A program made the translations under genes and the position numbers. Below, piece by piece: positions 10,123-21,053 of a DNA stretch of 64,000 nt. Positions within the stretch are counted from its first letter, which is position 1, and the number at the start of each line of letters is the position of its first letter. Under the pieces are notes generated by a model. That model saw only the letters and a list, made by a program, of their open reading frames with translations, was not told where the DNA came from and searched no databases. This DNA comes from Xylaria sp. FL1777 (taxonomy: Eukaryota > Ascomycota > Sordariomycetes > Xylariales > Xylariaceae): NCBI GenBank assembly GCA_022578965.1, contig MU400536.1, forward strand, positions 333,505 to 397,504, read 5' to 3'.

Positions 10123-13100
10123 ATGATAAACATGGCGCTACAGTCAGATCCTATTGTCATTCCAGATGATGAAAGCACAGCTTCTGACGAGTCTACGGAC
10201 ACTAAAGCAAAGAAATTACTCCCGACCAAGCGGAAACCTACGCATCAGCCGGTCGACTATGATGACTGGAGTGACGAGTCGGATGAACATTACGCGGTCT
10301 TCAAAAAGCGGAGGGCGACTTCAAAGAGGTCCGGCACTTTTAGCGGCAAAGAGAAGGTTTCTGGCAGGGGTAGGCCGTCACGGCAAACTGCCAGTCACAA
10401 GACCAGGTCGAGGCTGAACGATAGTACTGCTTCGGAAATAGAGCCTGCTCTGCCCACATCAGTCCCTGCTTATTTTCAGAAACGCCGTACGGCTTTTGAC
10501 GAGCGTTGCAAGTCTCTTCATGAGGCAGGATTACGACTTCCCCCAGACTACTCAGATGTATTCTTTTCCGATGATGAGAGGCTCGCGGAGCTGGAGGAGA
10601 AGCCGCAGTTCGAGCCAAGCAGTGGAATCAAGCCCTGTCACCCATATAAAGATATAAAGATTGCTGGCGGATTAATACCAGCCTCTCTCGCACAGTATCT
10701 CCGAGACTATCAAGTCGAGGGAGTACAGTTCTTATACGATCTTTTTGTACATCAGCGAGGTGGAATTCTCGGTGATGACATGGGTCTGGGCAAGACGGTT
10801 CAAGTTGCTGCGTTCTTAACTGTTGCCTTTGGGAAAACCGGCGACAGTCGCGACGCAAAAAGAATGAGAAAATACAGACGCACCAAAGACGACTGGTATC
10901 CGCGCGTTTTAATCGTATGTCCGGGATCTCTAATTCAGAACTGGAAGAACGAACTTGAGAGATGGGGTTGGTGGGTCATCGACCTTTTCCACGGTCCCAA
11001 GCGTGATGATGTCCTCGGCACTGCCCGGGCCGGTAGACTCGAGGTTATGGTTACGACCTACACGACCTACAAAAACAGTGCAAACGAAGTTAACATGGTG
11101 CCTTGGGATGTCGTCATCGCCGATGAATGCCATTGCATAAAGGATCCTGCTGCCGGGATTACACGGTCGATGAACCTAGTTAACTCCCTATGTCGAATCG
11201 GACTAACCGGGACAGCCATACAAAACAACTACGAGGAGTTATGGGCACTGTTAAATTGGACCAACCCTGGCCAGTTCGGTACGCTGCGAGATTGGCAGCG
11301 TATGGTCGCTCAGCCTCTTGCTATCGGGCAGAGTCACGATGCTACCCTGCATCAGTTGAGTAAAGCCCGTACGACGGCCAAAAAATTACGAGATAACCTT
11401 CTGCCCAAATTTTTCCTGCGTCGTCTAAAAAGTTTGATCGCAGACCAATTACCGAAGAAGACCGACAAAGTCGTCTTTTGTCCTCTCTCAGATTTGCAGC
11501 GGGAGGCTTATGAAAATGTTCTCGCCAGTCCAACCGCCCAGTTTGTTCTGACGTCTTTTGATCAGTGCCTGTGCGGTTCAGGCAACACAAGGGGCCACTG
11601 TTGCTATACCGTGAACGCTGACGGCGAAAAATGGCAAGCGCTTACCTTTCCTCTTATTATATCGCTACAGAAACTGGCCAATCACTTCAATCTTCTTATG
11701 CCACGAACTGCCGATGTCCCCGACAAGTACCGAAGGGAGCTTCGAATTCTTCAGGCCGCTGCGCCAAGAGACTGGGAAACCCATTATGCTAGCCGAGACT
11801 CTATTCTCAGCCTCTCTAATCCTGAATATTGTGGGAAATGGAAAGTCCTCAAAAAACTGCTCGAGTTCTGGCATAAGAATGGCGACAAAGTTTTGGTTTT
11901 CTCTCATAGCGTAAGATTACTGAATATCTTACAGCAACTCTTCAATAAAACCCTGTACAATGTCAGCTATTTAGACGGCTCCATGTCATATGAGGACCGT
12001 CAGGCAGCCGTCGACGACTTCAATTGCGACCCAAATCAGTTCGTCTTTCTCATATCAACGAAGGCAGGTGGTGTTGGTCTTAACATCACCTCGGCTAACA
12101 AGGTCGTTATCATGGATCCTCACTGGAATCCAAGCTACGATCTACAGGCACAAGATCGTGCATATCGAATTGGTCAAGTACGTGATGTTGACGTCTATCG
12201 TTTGATATCCGTGGGGACAATTGAAGAGATTACATACGCACGGCAGATCTACAAACAGCAACAGGCTAATATCGGGTATAACGCCTCGAATGAACGCCGC
12301 TATTTCAAGGGTGTCCAACATCAGAGCAAGGGCGAGCTATTCGGCATACAAAACTTGTTGACCTATAACGGCGATGAAGGCGTTCTTCGCCATATCGTAA
12401 ACAAGACGAATGTGGCGGAAGCTAGGGCAGGCGTCAAGATGATTGATATCGACATGAACAAGGTAGTCCAGGATACGGAAGATAATCTTCCCATCAAGAA
12501 AGAAGGCGGAGCCGATGATGAGTCTGGGGGTCTAAAGCAGCTATCTACGATGCTTACCGCTCCTAGCAACAAACGCGGTATCATACAGCATCCCAGGGTG
12601 GCTAACAAGACTAAGAGCGATCCGATACAAGCCATCCTAGCTGGTGAGGGCGTTGAATATACACATGAGAACTCAGAAGTGATTGGATCATCCAAAGTAG
12701 AGAACGAGCTTTCCCGATGGGCCGAGAAGGTTACAGATCCAGAGGGCGGTCTCTCTGGTCTAGCTCTGTTCTTGGATAGTCAACAAGACCAGTCACTCAA
12801 TAAACCCAAGTTCTTTCATTTCGAGTTCAACCCCCCCGAGGATGTTATGCAACGGCAATTCTGTACTATGGCCAAAGAACTCGGCTTTACCAACCCTACG
12901 GAATTCGCTTTCGCCGTTGAGGGCATGACACAAGAGCAACGAAGAAATTGCCTCGATTCGTTCTACAAAACCCGTGCCGAACAACTAGGGAAAGCTGAAG
13001 GGAATAAACCCAAAGGCAGTGTAAAGACGGAGATTGATACCAAGGAATTTGTGAAGGCGGAGATGGACCTTGACGACCAGAGTGGTATCACCTGTCACCC

Positions 13101-13299
13101 AGAGGCTAACACAGAGATGAAAAAGGAAGACCTTATAGGACCAAGTGTCAAAATGGCTACACCTAACATTAAGCGAGAGCCTAGCAACAGTCCTCCCAAC
13201 GCACTCACTTCGGTCACATCAAGCCAGGATCAGCCTAAGACGGACAGACGTTCGATCTCAATTTGGTTGTCAGATGATGAGGAGACGGATGAATTATGA
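10123..13299 (+). CDS. SNF2-family ATPase, ERCC6L2-like
   Basis: A single uninterrupted ORF of 1058 residues; the ATG at 10132 (MALQSDPIVIPDDE) is an equally good start. After an acidic/basic disordered N-terminus come all SNF2 ATPase motifs: the Q-like YLRDYQVEGVQFL near 193, Walker A GDDMGLGKT at about 217-225, motif Ia LIVCPGSLIQNW, motif II as DECH at about 334-337, LTGTAIQN at about 361-368, and in the second lobe VLVFSHS, STKAGGVGLNIT and QAQDRAYRIGQ. These predict a DNA translocase in the nucleus. The GDDMGLGKTVQ box and the overall order are most like ERCC6L2/Rad26-type proteins of DNA repair. A Cys-rich insert (CLCGSGNTRGHCC) lies between the lobes. The C-terminal 350 residues are low-complexity, with several lysine-flanked acidic repeats of the type VKxEID/VKAEMD that could be SUMO sites. 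The exact orthology needs a tree. Confidence 0.88.
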   Translation: MINMALQSDPIVIPDDESTASDESTDTKAKKLLPTKRKPTHQPVDYDDWSDESDEHYAVFKKRRATSKRSGTFSGKEKVSGRGRPSRQTASHKTRSRLNDSTASEIEPALPTSVPAYFQKRRTAFDERCKSLHEAGLRLPPDYSDVFFSDDERLAELEEKPQFEPSSGIKPCHPYKDIKIAGGLIPASLAQYLRDYQVEGVQFLYDLFVHQRGGILGDDMGLGKTVQVAAFLTVAFGKTGDSRDAKRMRKYRRTKDDWYPRVLIVCPGSLIQNWKNELERWGWWVIDLFHGPKRDDVLGTARAGRLEVMVTTYTTYKNSANEVNMVPWDVVIADECHCIKDPAAGITRSMNLVNSLCRIGLTGTAIQNNYEELWALLNWTNPGQFGTLRDWQRMVAQPLAIGQSHDATLHQLSKARTTAKKLRDNLLPKFFLRRLKSLIADQLPKKTDKVVFCPLSDLQREAYENVLASPTAQFVLTSFDQCLCGSGNTRGHCCYTVNADGEKWQALTFPLIISLQKLANHFNLLMPRTADVPDKYRRELRILQAAAPRDWETHYASRDSILSLSNPEYCGKWKVLKKLLEFWHKNGDKVLVFSHSVRLLNILQQLFNKTLYNVSYLDGSMSYEDRQAAVDDFNCDPNQFVFLISTKAGGVGLNITSANKVVIMDPHWNPSYDLQAQDRAYRIGQVRDVDVYRLISVGTIEEITYARQIYKQQQANIGYNASNERRYFKGVQHQSKGELFGIQNLLTYNGDEGVLRHIVNKTNVAEARAGVKMIDIDMNKVVQDTEDNLPIKKEGGADDESGGLKQLSTMLTAPSNKRGIIQHPRVANKTKSDPIQAILAGEGVEYTHENSEVIGSSKVENELSRWAEKVTDPEGGLSGLALFLDSQQDQSLNKPKFFHFEFNPPEDVMQRQFCTMAKELGFTNPTEFAFAVEGMTQEQRRNCLDSFYKTRAEQLGKAEGNKPKGSVKTEIDTKEFVKAEMDLDDQSGITCHPEANTEMKKEDLIGPSVKMATPNIKREPSNSPPNALTSVTSSQDQPKTDRRSISIWLSDDEETDEL

Positions 13300-15329
13300 T
13301 GAATTCTTATGATGTCCCTCGTCCTGGGCCAAGTTGAAATGTTTAGGATGCTTTAGAGGATGTAATTTGGCGTCTACAGTAGATGACGGGCCTCGTGGCC
13401 GGTCCTATTTAGGGTTATTGATCAATTGAGTTTCGATACCCGTATTTCTCATGCGTATGTTGATAAACTAAACATTCAACGCCCCTGGGCCATCTTTAAC
13501 GATGTTGAAGCTACGTCAAAAGTAAAACCACTGGGCTGTACTGGGCTTGACGATCACGTAAAGATAACTGCATGGTCTCCTTGGCTCCTGACGCATCACC
13601 GCCTTTTCCTATTCAACTCCAGACATCTTATATAAGTACTTAGTGTTTATGGAGTGGCTGAGACTATGACTCGTACCAGCCTGGCGGATTGGGCGTGGGA
13701 TAGGTGATAGAATTGGGATCTCCCTACGTACCATAGCGCCCCAAAATATTGTGGCCGCTAAACTGACGACCTACACTCACAAGGAGGATTGCTTTTACTC
13801 ACTCTGTGACGGACTGGCTGTACCCCTCTCGTGGCCTTCAATCCTGCTCTTAGGGGCCAGGGCTTCACTTCACACCTCTAACGGCTGCTAGCATACACAC
13901 GTTATTCTCGTAGAAGAACTGGGATGCTACCTCTGCATACTTCCTTTTGGGTATGGGCATATGGTTTAGGCTACGAACGTAGGCTTTCCCGATACGCTCC
14001 GGACCTCCAGCAAGAGAGAGTTCGGGGCTTCCGTACGCTTGGGTTGGTAGCACCCCCTTTTTCTTTTTTCTTGTTTTTCTTTTTTTAAAAAAAATTTCAC
14101 ACACATGCCTGAAGCAAACAGGAAACAAACAAATCAACACCTAGGTGAGGCTAGGACAGCCACATCAGACTAGTATACGTATATAGGCTACACGGTGGAA
14201 TGCTGAAGGTGAGACAAGGTTGGACTCATATGACGTAACACGATAGAATAGTAAATTTGTACTAGAGAAGCATCAGTAGTAGGTGCCTTCATTGGTATGC
14301 GTCCCATCTCCTATCATGCCACGGCAAATTTCGGGAAGAAGCTGGGTAACTGATTACGCATTAATAGGTACCTAGTTAGATTTAGTTCGCTTATTTTCTA
14401 GTATCGGTATAGGTACTACGGGTGATAGCATGTGAACGTGAATACAGTTACTTCCACTTACATCGTACCTAGGTGTTCATACAATATATTTATACGATAG
14501 ACATGAAGAGGCGGTTCAAGCTGCTCCTCTAGGGTTGTACACTACTCAAAACTGCCTAGAATCATCTCGGCCAAGACGCTGTCTCGACGACGTCCTATTA
14601 TGTAGCTGCCCGGGTAGTGATCGTAATGTTACGCACGCTTTTTATATTGACACTGTTTAGGGGTTATTCCTGCCCAAGGTATGTAAGTACCGAGTGACCA
14701 ATCAATGACATTTCTAGTGTTCGTCTCGATCAGGAGGTAGGAGCGTAGCACTAAACAATAGACGACGGGCAACACCTGAAGCAGCTGCATGTTGCCGCTA
14801 CCCAGATACTCACCGAGCTCTGTGTTTGCCTGCCTAGGCTGTCTTGTACACCACATCTGATCTGGATCTAGGTACCTTGTACGAGGCACCTAACCTTGTT
14901 AGTCAAGCAAAGCAAACATTCCTCGCCTTTCCCCCATCGTCATCGTCATCGCCATCACCATCGCCGCCATTACACGTTCGTTTCAAGAGGTAGGATACAG
15001 ATAACGGCTCTCATTTAGCCTCCTTGACCACTCGCTTATACCACTTTTACTGGGTTTGCTGCCGTGGTGCTCCATTGGCACCCAGGATATTTAATTTTTC
15101 CAAATCCTCTCTCATCTCTTGCCTCGAATCCTCCTGGACGCAGTCCCGTTCGACTGCCAAGCCACTGTCCCTATTCACGTCGTACCGACTTACCTGAGGA
15201 AGTAACGCTTCGTCACCCGGATTATTCTGCCTTGTCTCCTTTACCTACTGCCTTGGACTCGTCTGGGTTCATACTGTATTTTCTTGTCATTTTGGTGTTC
15301 CTCGAGAACGCGCTCTGCCCCTCTCCGAC
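13300..15329. other. Intergenic region, about 2 kb
   Basis: No gene supported. It holds a poly-T/poly-A stretch near 14060-14095 and several TACCTAGGTA-type motifs (about 14370, 14465, 14870). A CATCGTCATCG triplet run at about 14936-14970 and the CT-rich sequence up to 15329 are consistent with the 5' leader of the next gene. Confidence 0.6.
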
Positions 15330-16613
15330 ATGAAGTTATTCATCATACCGTTTTTGAGCGGTATGGCGACTGGTGCTAGTACCGCTGTTAATCCGCGGCA
15401 GTTGGACGATTCCTGTTGCTTTGGCCTTAGTTCCGTTGGTTTCGTTAGCGAGGAAGTCAAGGAGGACCATTTGGGCGACCTGAGTCTTGGTGGTCCCTTT
15501 CAACAAGGCGGATTCTGTTTCGACAGGTCAACAAAGACCATCAAAGATATTCTAAATCACAACTGTTTCATGAGGGCCCCAACTCAACAATTCCAATGCT
15601 ACGCAGGAATTGTTGGCGCCACAGCATTTGAAATCTTGCTAAATCCCCTAGATGGCAAGTGGTATCTCGCCTACGACCGTGGCCCGGGCACTTACTACGC
15701 TTGTCCTATTGGAACTGGTGACGATAAATACTACGACATCTTCTCAGACTCAAAGCCTGATACGACTGGTTGTACCGTGATTGCTCTGACGGTTTACGAC
15801 TCGACAGCGGGTTGTCCCTTTAGCCGCAATGACACAGTGACTACCCAAACGTCAAGTGTTGGACAGGTCAAAACCAGGAACCTGTCTAGTCAACTCCGCG
15901 AACCACAATCGTCTACGAAGACATCCCTGACTTCTACCATGTCCGGTTATAGGCAAGTACCGGGCGCCGGGTTATGGTCAAGCACGTCTCCAAGTGCAAG
16001 CGCAAGCAACACGGCTATGATGAAGGTTGGCTCAGCCACGGCATCACAAAACGTCGAATCGTCCCAGACCTGCTCAATCTCTCCATCTGCTCCATCAATT
16101 GCCCCCATCAAATTGGGTTCGCCTGATGAGTCAGCTCCAGACGGCATTAAAGACAGCTTGGCTGAGGCGTCCATCACTTCTCACAATAACACAATCTTCC
16201 TATATAGCATCCCTAGCTCATTTCTCCCTTCTGTATCAGACGTGAATATGCCTCTCTGCGCTTTGCAGTTCCGTATGCCGGCCTGTACAGAGCTTCCTAA
16301 GGGCTATCCATGCTACAGTTTTAGTGGACTGGAACAAGAGTTCCTCACAAATTCTGGCATGAACTTTGATCTTATCCTCGACGATGGCAAGGCGACCTGG
16401 AACGGAACTGCGCTGCAGCAGGTCTTCCCCGGAGAGACCACAATCTTAGGCACGTTCGAATGCGGGACACCAGAGGGCTCTTACAGCGCGCGAAAAATGA
16501 GCTGGAATGTAAGCAGCGTCCGTGATTTTAGTCTCGAGTTCCTCCACGCTGGTGTGGGTAGCGGTGCTGAATTTGAAGATGGGATTGGTGCTTGGATTGT
16601 ACCTTGCCAATAA
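15330..16613 (+). CDS. Secreted protein with But2-like C-terminal domain
   Basis: One exon, 427 residues. An N-terminal hydrophobic segment (MKLFIIPFLSGMATGAS) is a likely signal peptide, followed by VNPRQ, a Kex2-like or natural mature start. Residues about 28-170 form a Cys-containing domain (SCCFGLSS...FCFDR...FQCYAGIVG...YYACPIGTGDDKYYDIF...GCTVIAL) of a kind common in fungal cell-wall and secreted proteins. A Ser/Thr-rich linker of about 120 residues follows. The last 125 residues (CALQFRMPACTELPKGYPCYSF ... GAWIVPCQ) look like the ubiquitin-3-binding But2 C-terminal domain, which is frequent in extracellular ascomycete proteins. NxT/S sequons are present (NDT, NGT, NVS). There is no hydrophobic C-terminal tail, so no GPI anchor is expected. 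The role is unknown; a wall or matrix role is inferred. Confidence 0.82.
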   Translation: MKLFIIPFLSGMATGASTAVNPRQLDDSCCFGLSSVGFVSEEVKEDHLGDLSLGGPFQQGGFCFDRSTKTIKDILNHNCFMRAPTQQFQCYAGIVGATAFEILLNPLDGKWYLAYDRGPGTYYACPIGTGDDKYYDIFSDSKPDTTGCTVIALTVYDSTAGCPFSRNDTVTTQTSSVGQVKTRNLSSQLREPQSSTKTSLTSTMSGYRQVPGAGLWSSTSPSASASNTAMMKVGSATASQNVESSQTCSISPSAPSIAPIKLGSPDESAPDGIKDSLAEASITSHNNTIFLYSIPSSFLPSVSDVNMPLCALQFRMPACTELPKGYPCYSFSGLEQEFLTNSGMNFDLILDDGKATWNGTALQQVFPGETTILGTFECGTPEGSYSARKMSWNVSSVRDFSLEFLHAGVGSGAEFEDGIGAWIVPCQ

Positions 16614-17843
16614 TCGCCATTTCGACTATACCCTTCACCTGTCGACCAAACTCTTGGCATAGGGGGTCTCAGGGCTCGACTATGATTACTCGGCTTGGTT
16701 TCTATGTGTTTATTGACGTGGACGATCCACAATTGGTATACATTCATTCTTCCTAGACGATAAAGTAATGGGGAGTAATGACATGGAGACATAATGCTAT
16801 AGGAACGCTAGATGTATTCTCACCTTGTGCTCACTCGGGCACGGCTCGGGGCGGGATATGCTTAAACATCGTATGTACTCCTATAGATGACGAATATTAA
16901 TCAAGTCTTTCCTGACGCATAGTATATCCGATAGAATGGGACCGAGATCCGACGTAGTGGAAGGGAAGAGACTGTCGGGCCAGTTAACCACACATGTGAC
17001 ATGCTCCGAGAGCCGGGTAAGCCATATTATGAGGGTGCCGGGTTCTCGGGGCGAACCGTGGCCTTTCTATCTGATACAGAACTGTGTGTATGGATACGAT
17101 CGTAGGCGTTATGAGTTCTCAGCCGCTTGTGCCGAAAATATGCATGTAGCCAATCTAACACATTAACACATCAGCTCAGACACCGCTCGATACAGATCTC
17201 ATTCCGATTCATAGGAACACATTAGAGCGCTGCCATAAATTCTGGACTATGGTATCTATTATGAACTAGAACGACGTGGGATAACGGGCCAACAATATTG
17301 AGCTCTTCCAGCTAGCTACGGGGGATTGTCGATGCTGGGATACCATTTGGGGATCTAGCAAAGCACGTCAGGCTGAGCACAAATGTCACAATCCCTTCTT
17401 CCCCGCAGCCACCACGCGCACCCTACAATCGAAACGTGCCATAGTTGCATGTGGAAGAGCGATAACGCGGGGCGATCTGAATGCAGATATCCAATCCTCG
17501 CCGGGTTGGCGTTATCATCGCGGGGGATGGCGTGAGATGTACGATGCTTGCGTCATATTGCCATGCACCCGGCGAGGGGCGCTGGCGCGCCTATCTCGGA
17601 CCAGAACCGCGGGAGACGATGTCTCGTTGCGACGCGAATCCGCTCCTCGTGGCGCATAAGAAGGGGAGTTCGTGTCGCACAGATGCTGCAGTTACGGACT
17701 GATTGGTATCCCCGAATTGCGCAGAGGAGCTCTTGGACATCAAAAGCAATTTCAGCCATCAATATCCCGCTTCTCTTCCGAACGTTAGCTTGGAAGGTTT
17801 CACTTGTCTGGAATATACAACTCGGGCATAATAGTAGCATACA
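16614..17843. other. Intergenic region, about 1.2 kb
   Basis: No gene supported. Short ORFs on both strands near 17480-17950 overlap each other and the start of the next gene, and have no recognisable domain. The dioxygenase promoter must lie in the right part. Confidence 0.6.
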
Positions 17844-19419
17844 ATGGCGCCCTCCGTAGCTGAGACTATCGTCCCAGTCGTCGAGAACCTCAAACAGAAG
17901 GTCGCCCCAGACACCGAGGCGACTCCTGAGAAGGCGCCGGAGCACACCAATGGCGGTGCTGTTGGCAGCTCACCTCTCCCGAAAACAGATGGCCTCCCGG
18001 AGCTTCGGACAGGTCACCGTGAGCCCTTGAAGCTCAGCGGCGCCCTCGAGCAGTTCAAATACTTCGACGCTACGCCCGTCATCGGCCGAGAGTTCATTGA
18101 TGTGGACTTGGCAGAATGGTTGCGCGCCCCGAACTCAGACGAATTGCTACGGGACCTGGCTATTACGAGTAAGGCAGCTCTGATTGATCCTGTTGCTCCC
18201 CATTTATATACCCTTTTAGATGCACCGTCCTTGATCGACGGGTTCTAGTAGTACTACAGCATGCTCTAAGGACCTATCCAATGAACACTCTCTTCTATAT
18301 AATGCTACAGCAGTGTTCTCTCGCTAAGTTTCCTTGACTACCAGTCTCGCGCCGCGGCGTGGTCTTCTTCCGAAAGCAGGACAACATCACGAACGACCTC
18401 CAGAAGGAGCTAGTGCAGCGACTAGGCCAGCTCTCGGGCAAGCCCGCGACGTCGGGCCTGCACATACATCCCGTCATCAATGCCTCGCGTGACCGCGGCG
18501 GAAAGGACCACGAGATCAGCGTCATCTCGTCGGTGCAGAACCGCAAGCTATACAGCAAATTCCGCCAGCAGCAGAGCGCCTGGAACAAGCCCCAGACCCG
18601 CCGTCTCGAGTGGCACTCTGACATCACCTTCGAGCCCGTATGCGCCTCATGGATCCTTCTTTTCATGTGTAGATAAATCACTAACGTCCTATTTCAAGGT
18701 TCCTAGCGATTACGCACTGTTACGCCTCGTAGAGCTTCCTAAAACTGGCGGTGGTGAGTTTGGGTTTCCACTTCAATCAGTTTGACCTTGTCTGGATCAT
18801 CCCCAGCAAGGACATCATGAATCAGATTCTCTGTAGAGGACGTTGAGGTTGCTAACGCACATATCTCTTGCAAACAGACACCCTCTGGGCGTCGGGCTAC
18901 GAGGTCTACGACCGGCTGTCGCCGCCGGTGCAGAAGTTCCTAGAGGGACTGACGTCGCACTGCGCGCAGCCGGCCTTCAACGAGTCGGCGGCGTTCAACG
19001 GGTTCGAGATCTACGCGGGGGAGCGCGGGGCGCCGGAGAACGTGGGGGAGAGCCTCGAGGCGCGGCACCCGGTGATCCGCACGAACCCCGTCACGGGGTG
19101 GAAGAGCGTCTTCGCCGTGGGCAACCACGTGCAGCGCATCGAGGGCCTCACCGACGACGAGTCGCGCCACTTCCTCGCCTGGTTCGTCGACCTCGTCGTC
19201 CAGAACCACGACCTCCAGGTCCGCAACCGCTGGCAGAACGTCAACGACCTCGCCATCTGGGACAATAGGTCCGTCTACCACGCCGCCACCCCGGACTACC
19301 AGGAGGCCTTCGGCGAGCGCGAGGGCTCCAGGGCCGTCAGTCTTGGCGAGAGGCCTTATTTCGACCCCCTCAGCACGGGCAGGAAGGAGGCCTTGGCTAA
19401 GGAGGGGGCGCTGTTATAA
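17844..19419 (+). CDS. TauD/TfdA-family alpha-ketoglutarate-dependent dioxygenase
   Basis: Four exons, 17844-18168, 18345-18637, 18699-18753 and 18878-19419, giving 404 residues; all introns are GT-AG and close in frame. The iron ligands are visible: H and D in WHSDITF (about residue 200), and the distal H in NRSVYHAATPDY (about residue 365). The distal Arg is in the following segment. Motifs RGVVFFRKQ and WASGYEVYDRLSPPVQKFLEGL match fungal taurine/sulfonate dioxygenase homologues. Family members use O2 and 2-oxoglutarate to hydroxylate a substrate next to a heteroatom, releasing sulfite when it is a sulfonate. The real substrate here is not determined. The N-terminal 50 residues are disordered. 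The last exon is strikingly GC-rich compared with exons 1 and 3. Confidence 0.9.
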
Positions 19420-21053
19420 GATGTAGATGTATGAAGAGGGGGGGGGGGGGACAGAGACGTAACTTATGTATGGGTAAATTGAACATATGCATATTTTGTT
19501 CTGTTGATAAACGCCCGTCGTAGGTGTCTGCTTCTGGCCGTGGTCTACTTGTAGCTATCTATCTATTTTCTTCACCTTGTCTTATTGTTCCTTAGTACAA
19601 GTCTAGGATCTACGCCGCGCAGTAAATTGAGGACGAATTCAAGTGCGTTTATCACTTCCGAGCTTGCTTTGAATATCTATGATAATCATTATCTGAGATA
19701 GTAAGTGAGGTAAAGGGGCAATGCAGCCTTGAAATCGGGATTCCTATATAGTAAAGTAGACTGACTCTACTTATACTGATGAGAACCGCAATACCCTGTT
19801 GGAATATTTACAACTGATTGCATTGTCATTGCAGACCTTCTTTTGCTTTTGTCGGATATTGCCGAGTAAGTCTACCACCTATGTCAATATTCAATTTACC
19901 ACGTTCTGTACAACCAGCCAGAAACCGCAAGAAATCAAGGAATATCGAATCGATCTGAACGCAATATCTCGGGTATTAGCGGTAGACGTTTCTGTGGCTG
20001 GTGTGGAGGACGCATATGATGCATCACCGTCGGCTAGAGTTTTACTCTTTGGCGTTTATGGCGGGCCACACAGTGGTTTTTTTTTTTTTTTTTTTTTAAA
20101 ATAGCTTACAGACTGAGTAAGCTACCTATGTATTTCACGATCTCGTAACTAGCTTTCTGAGTTTGCGCTCTTTCTTTTCCCCTTCCTCATTGGAAGGACC
20201 GATTTACTTTTGCTCACGAGCAACCTAGACTAGTCAAACATACCTACACGGAAGGGGGCGTAGCGGGTAACGGCTTGGTAAACGAGTCCAATTCTATAAA
20301 TAGCATATATTCCACCTATCGTATGGCTCGAGAGTTCTCACCTTCGCATTGTTGTCGTGTTAATAGTGCGAGGATCCAACAATGTCTTTTAGCTTCAAGG
20401 CGAGGTCACTCACACTACATGTACTCGCCTGCGTTGGTATAATACGGAATACGCGGGGGAGAGAAAAGAGAAACAATGTACAGTACAATAGATTAGAAAT
20501 AATAAATCATACTGCCGGTATACTACCCCTAGGTTCAGATAATCACAGAACCCAAAACACGGATGGCAAACTGTGTCGGTCTCACTGTTGGGACGAAGTT
20601 CCTCAAGTGAGTCCTCGCTCATACCTCTTAACCTCTATTTTCTGAGGTATTGAGTAGATTACACTGGCAAAATGCTTACGAATAAGAGATATCTGACGAA
20701 ATTGATTACATTGATCTTGTGATTATATATGACCTTTGTATGTAATTATGTTATAACTCTCAACATCCTTTATCATGATGTGCGAATAATAATAAATAGT
20801 CATCCCCGAAAGTCGAGATTTCGAGCAGAGACTATCAAACCGATCGATGGAGCCAATTCCACATCCAGCTGTGGTATTCCCATGTAGCGATCACTGACCG
20901 AGCATATTTGTGCAAACCATTCTAATGACCCGATCATTACCATTCCAACGCCAAAGCCAAGGGCATTTTTATTCGCCTTCCCTCATCCTTAACCCCAAAA
21001 CTTCTTGTTGTGAGTGTGTTAAATGAAGGGCTGCGGTATGCCTATACGCCAAC
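19420..21053. other. Intergenic region, about 1.6 kb
   Basis: No gene supported. It holds a 13-base G run at 19438-19450 in the 3' flank of the dioxygenase and a long T run near 20079-20096. Both neighbours are transcribed toward this gap, so it holds two terminators and no obvious promoter. Confidence 0.6.

Noticed and set aside
13865..14140. 91-codon minus-strand ORF near 14 kb
   Set aside because: It spans a poly-A/T tract coding for a Lys run, with no domain.
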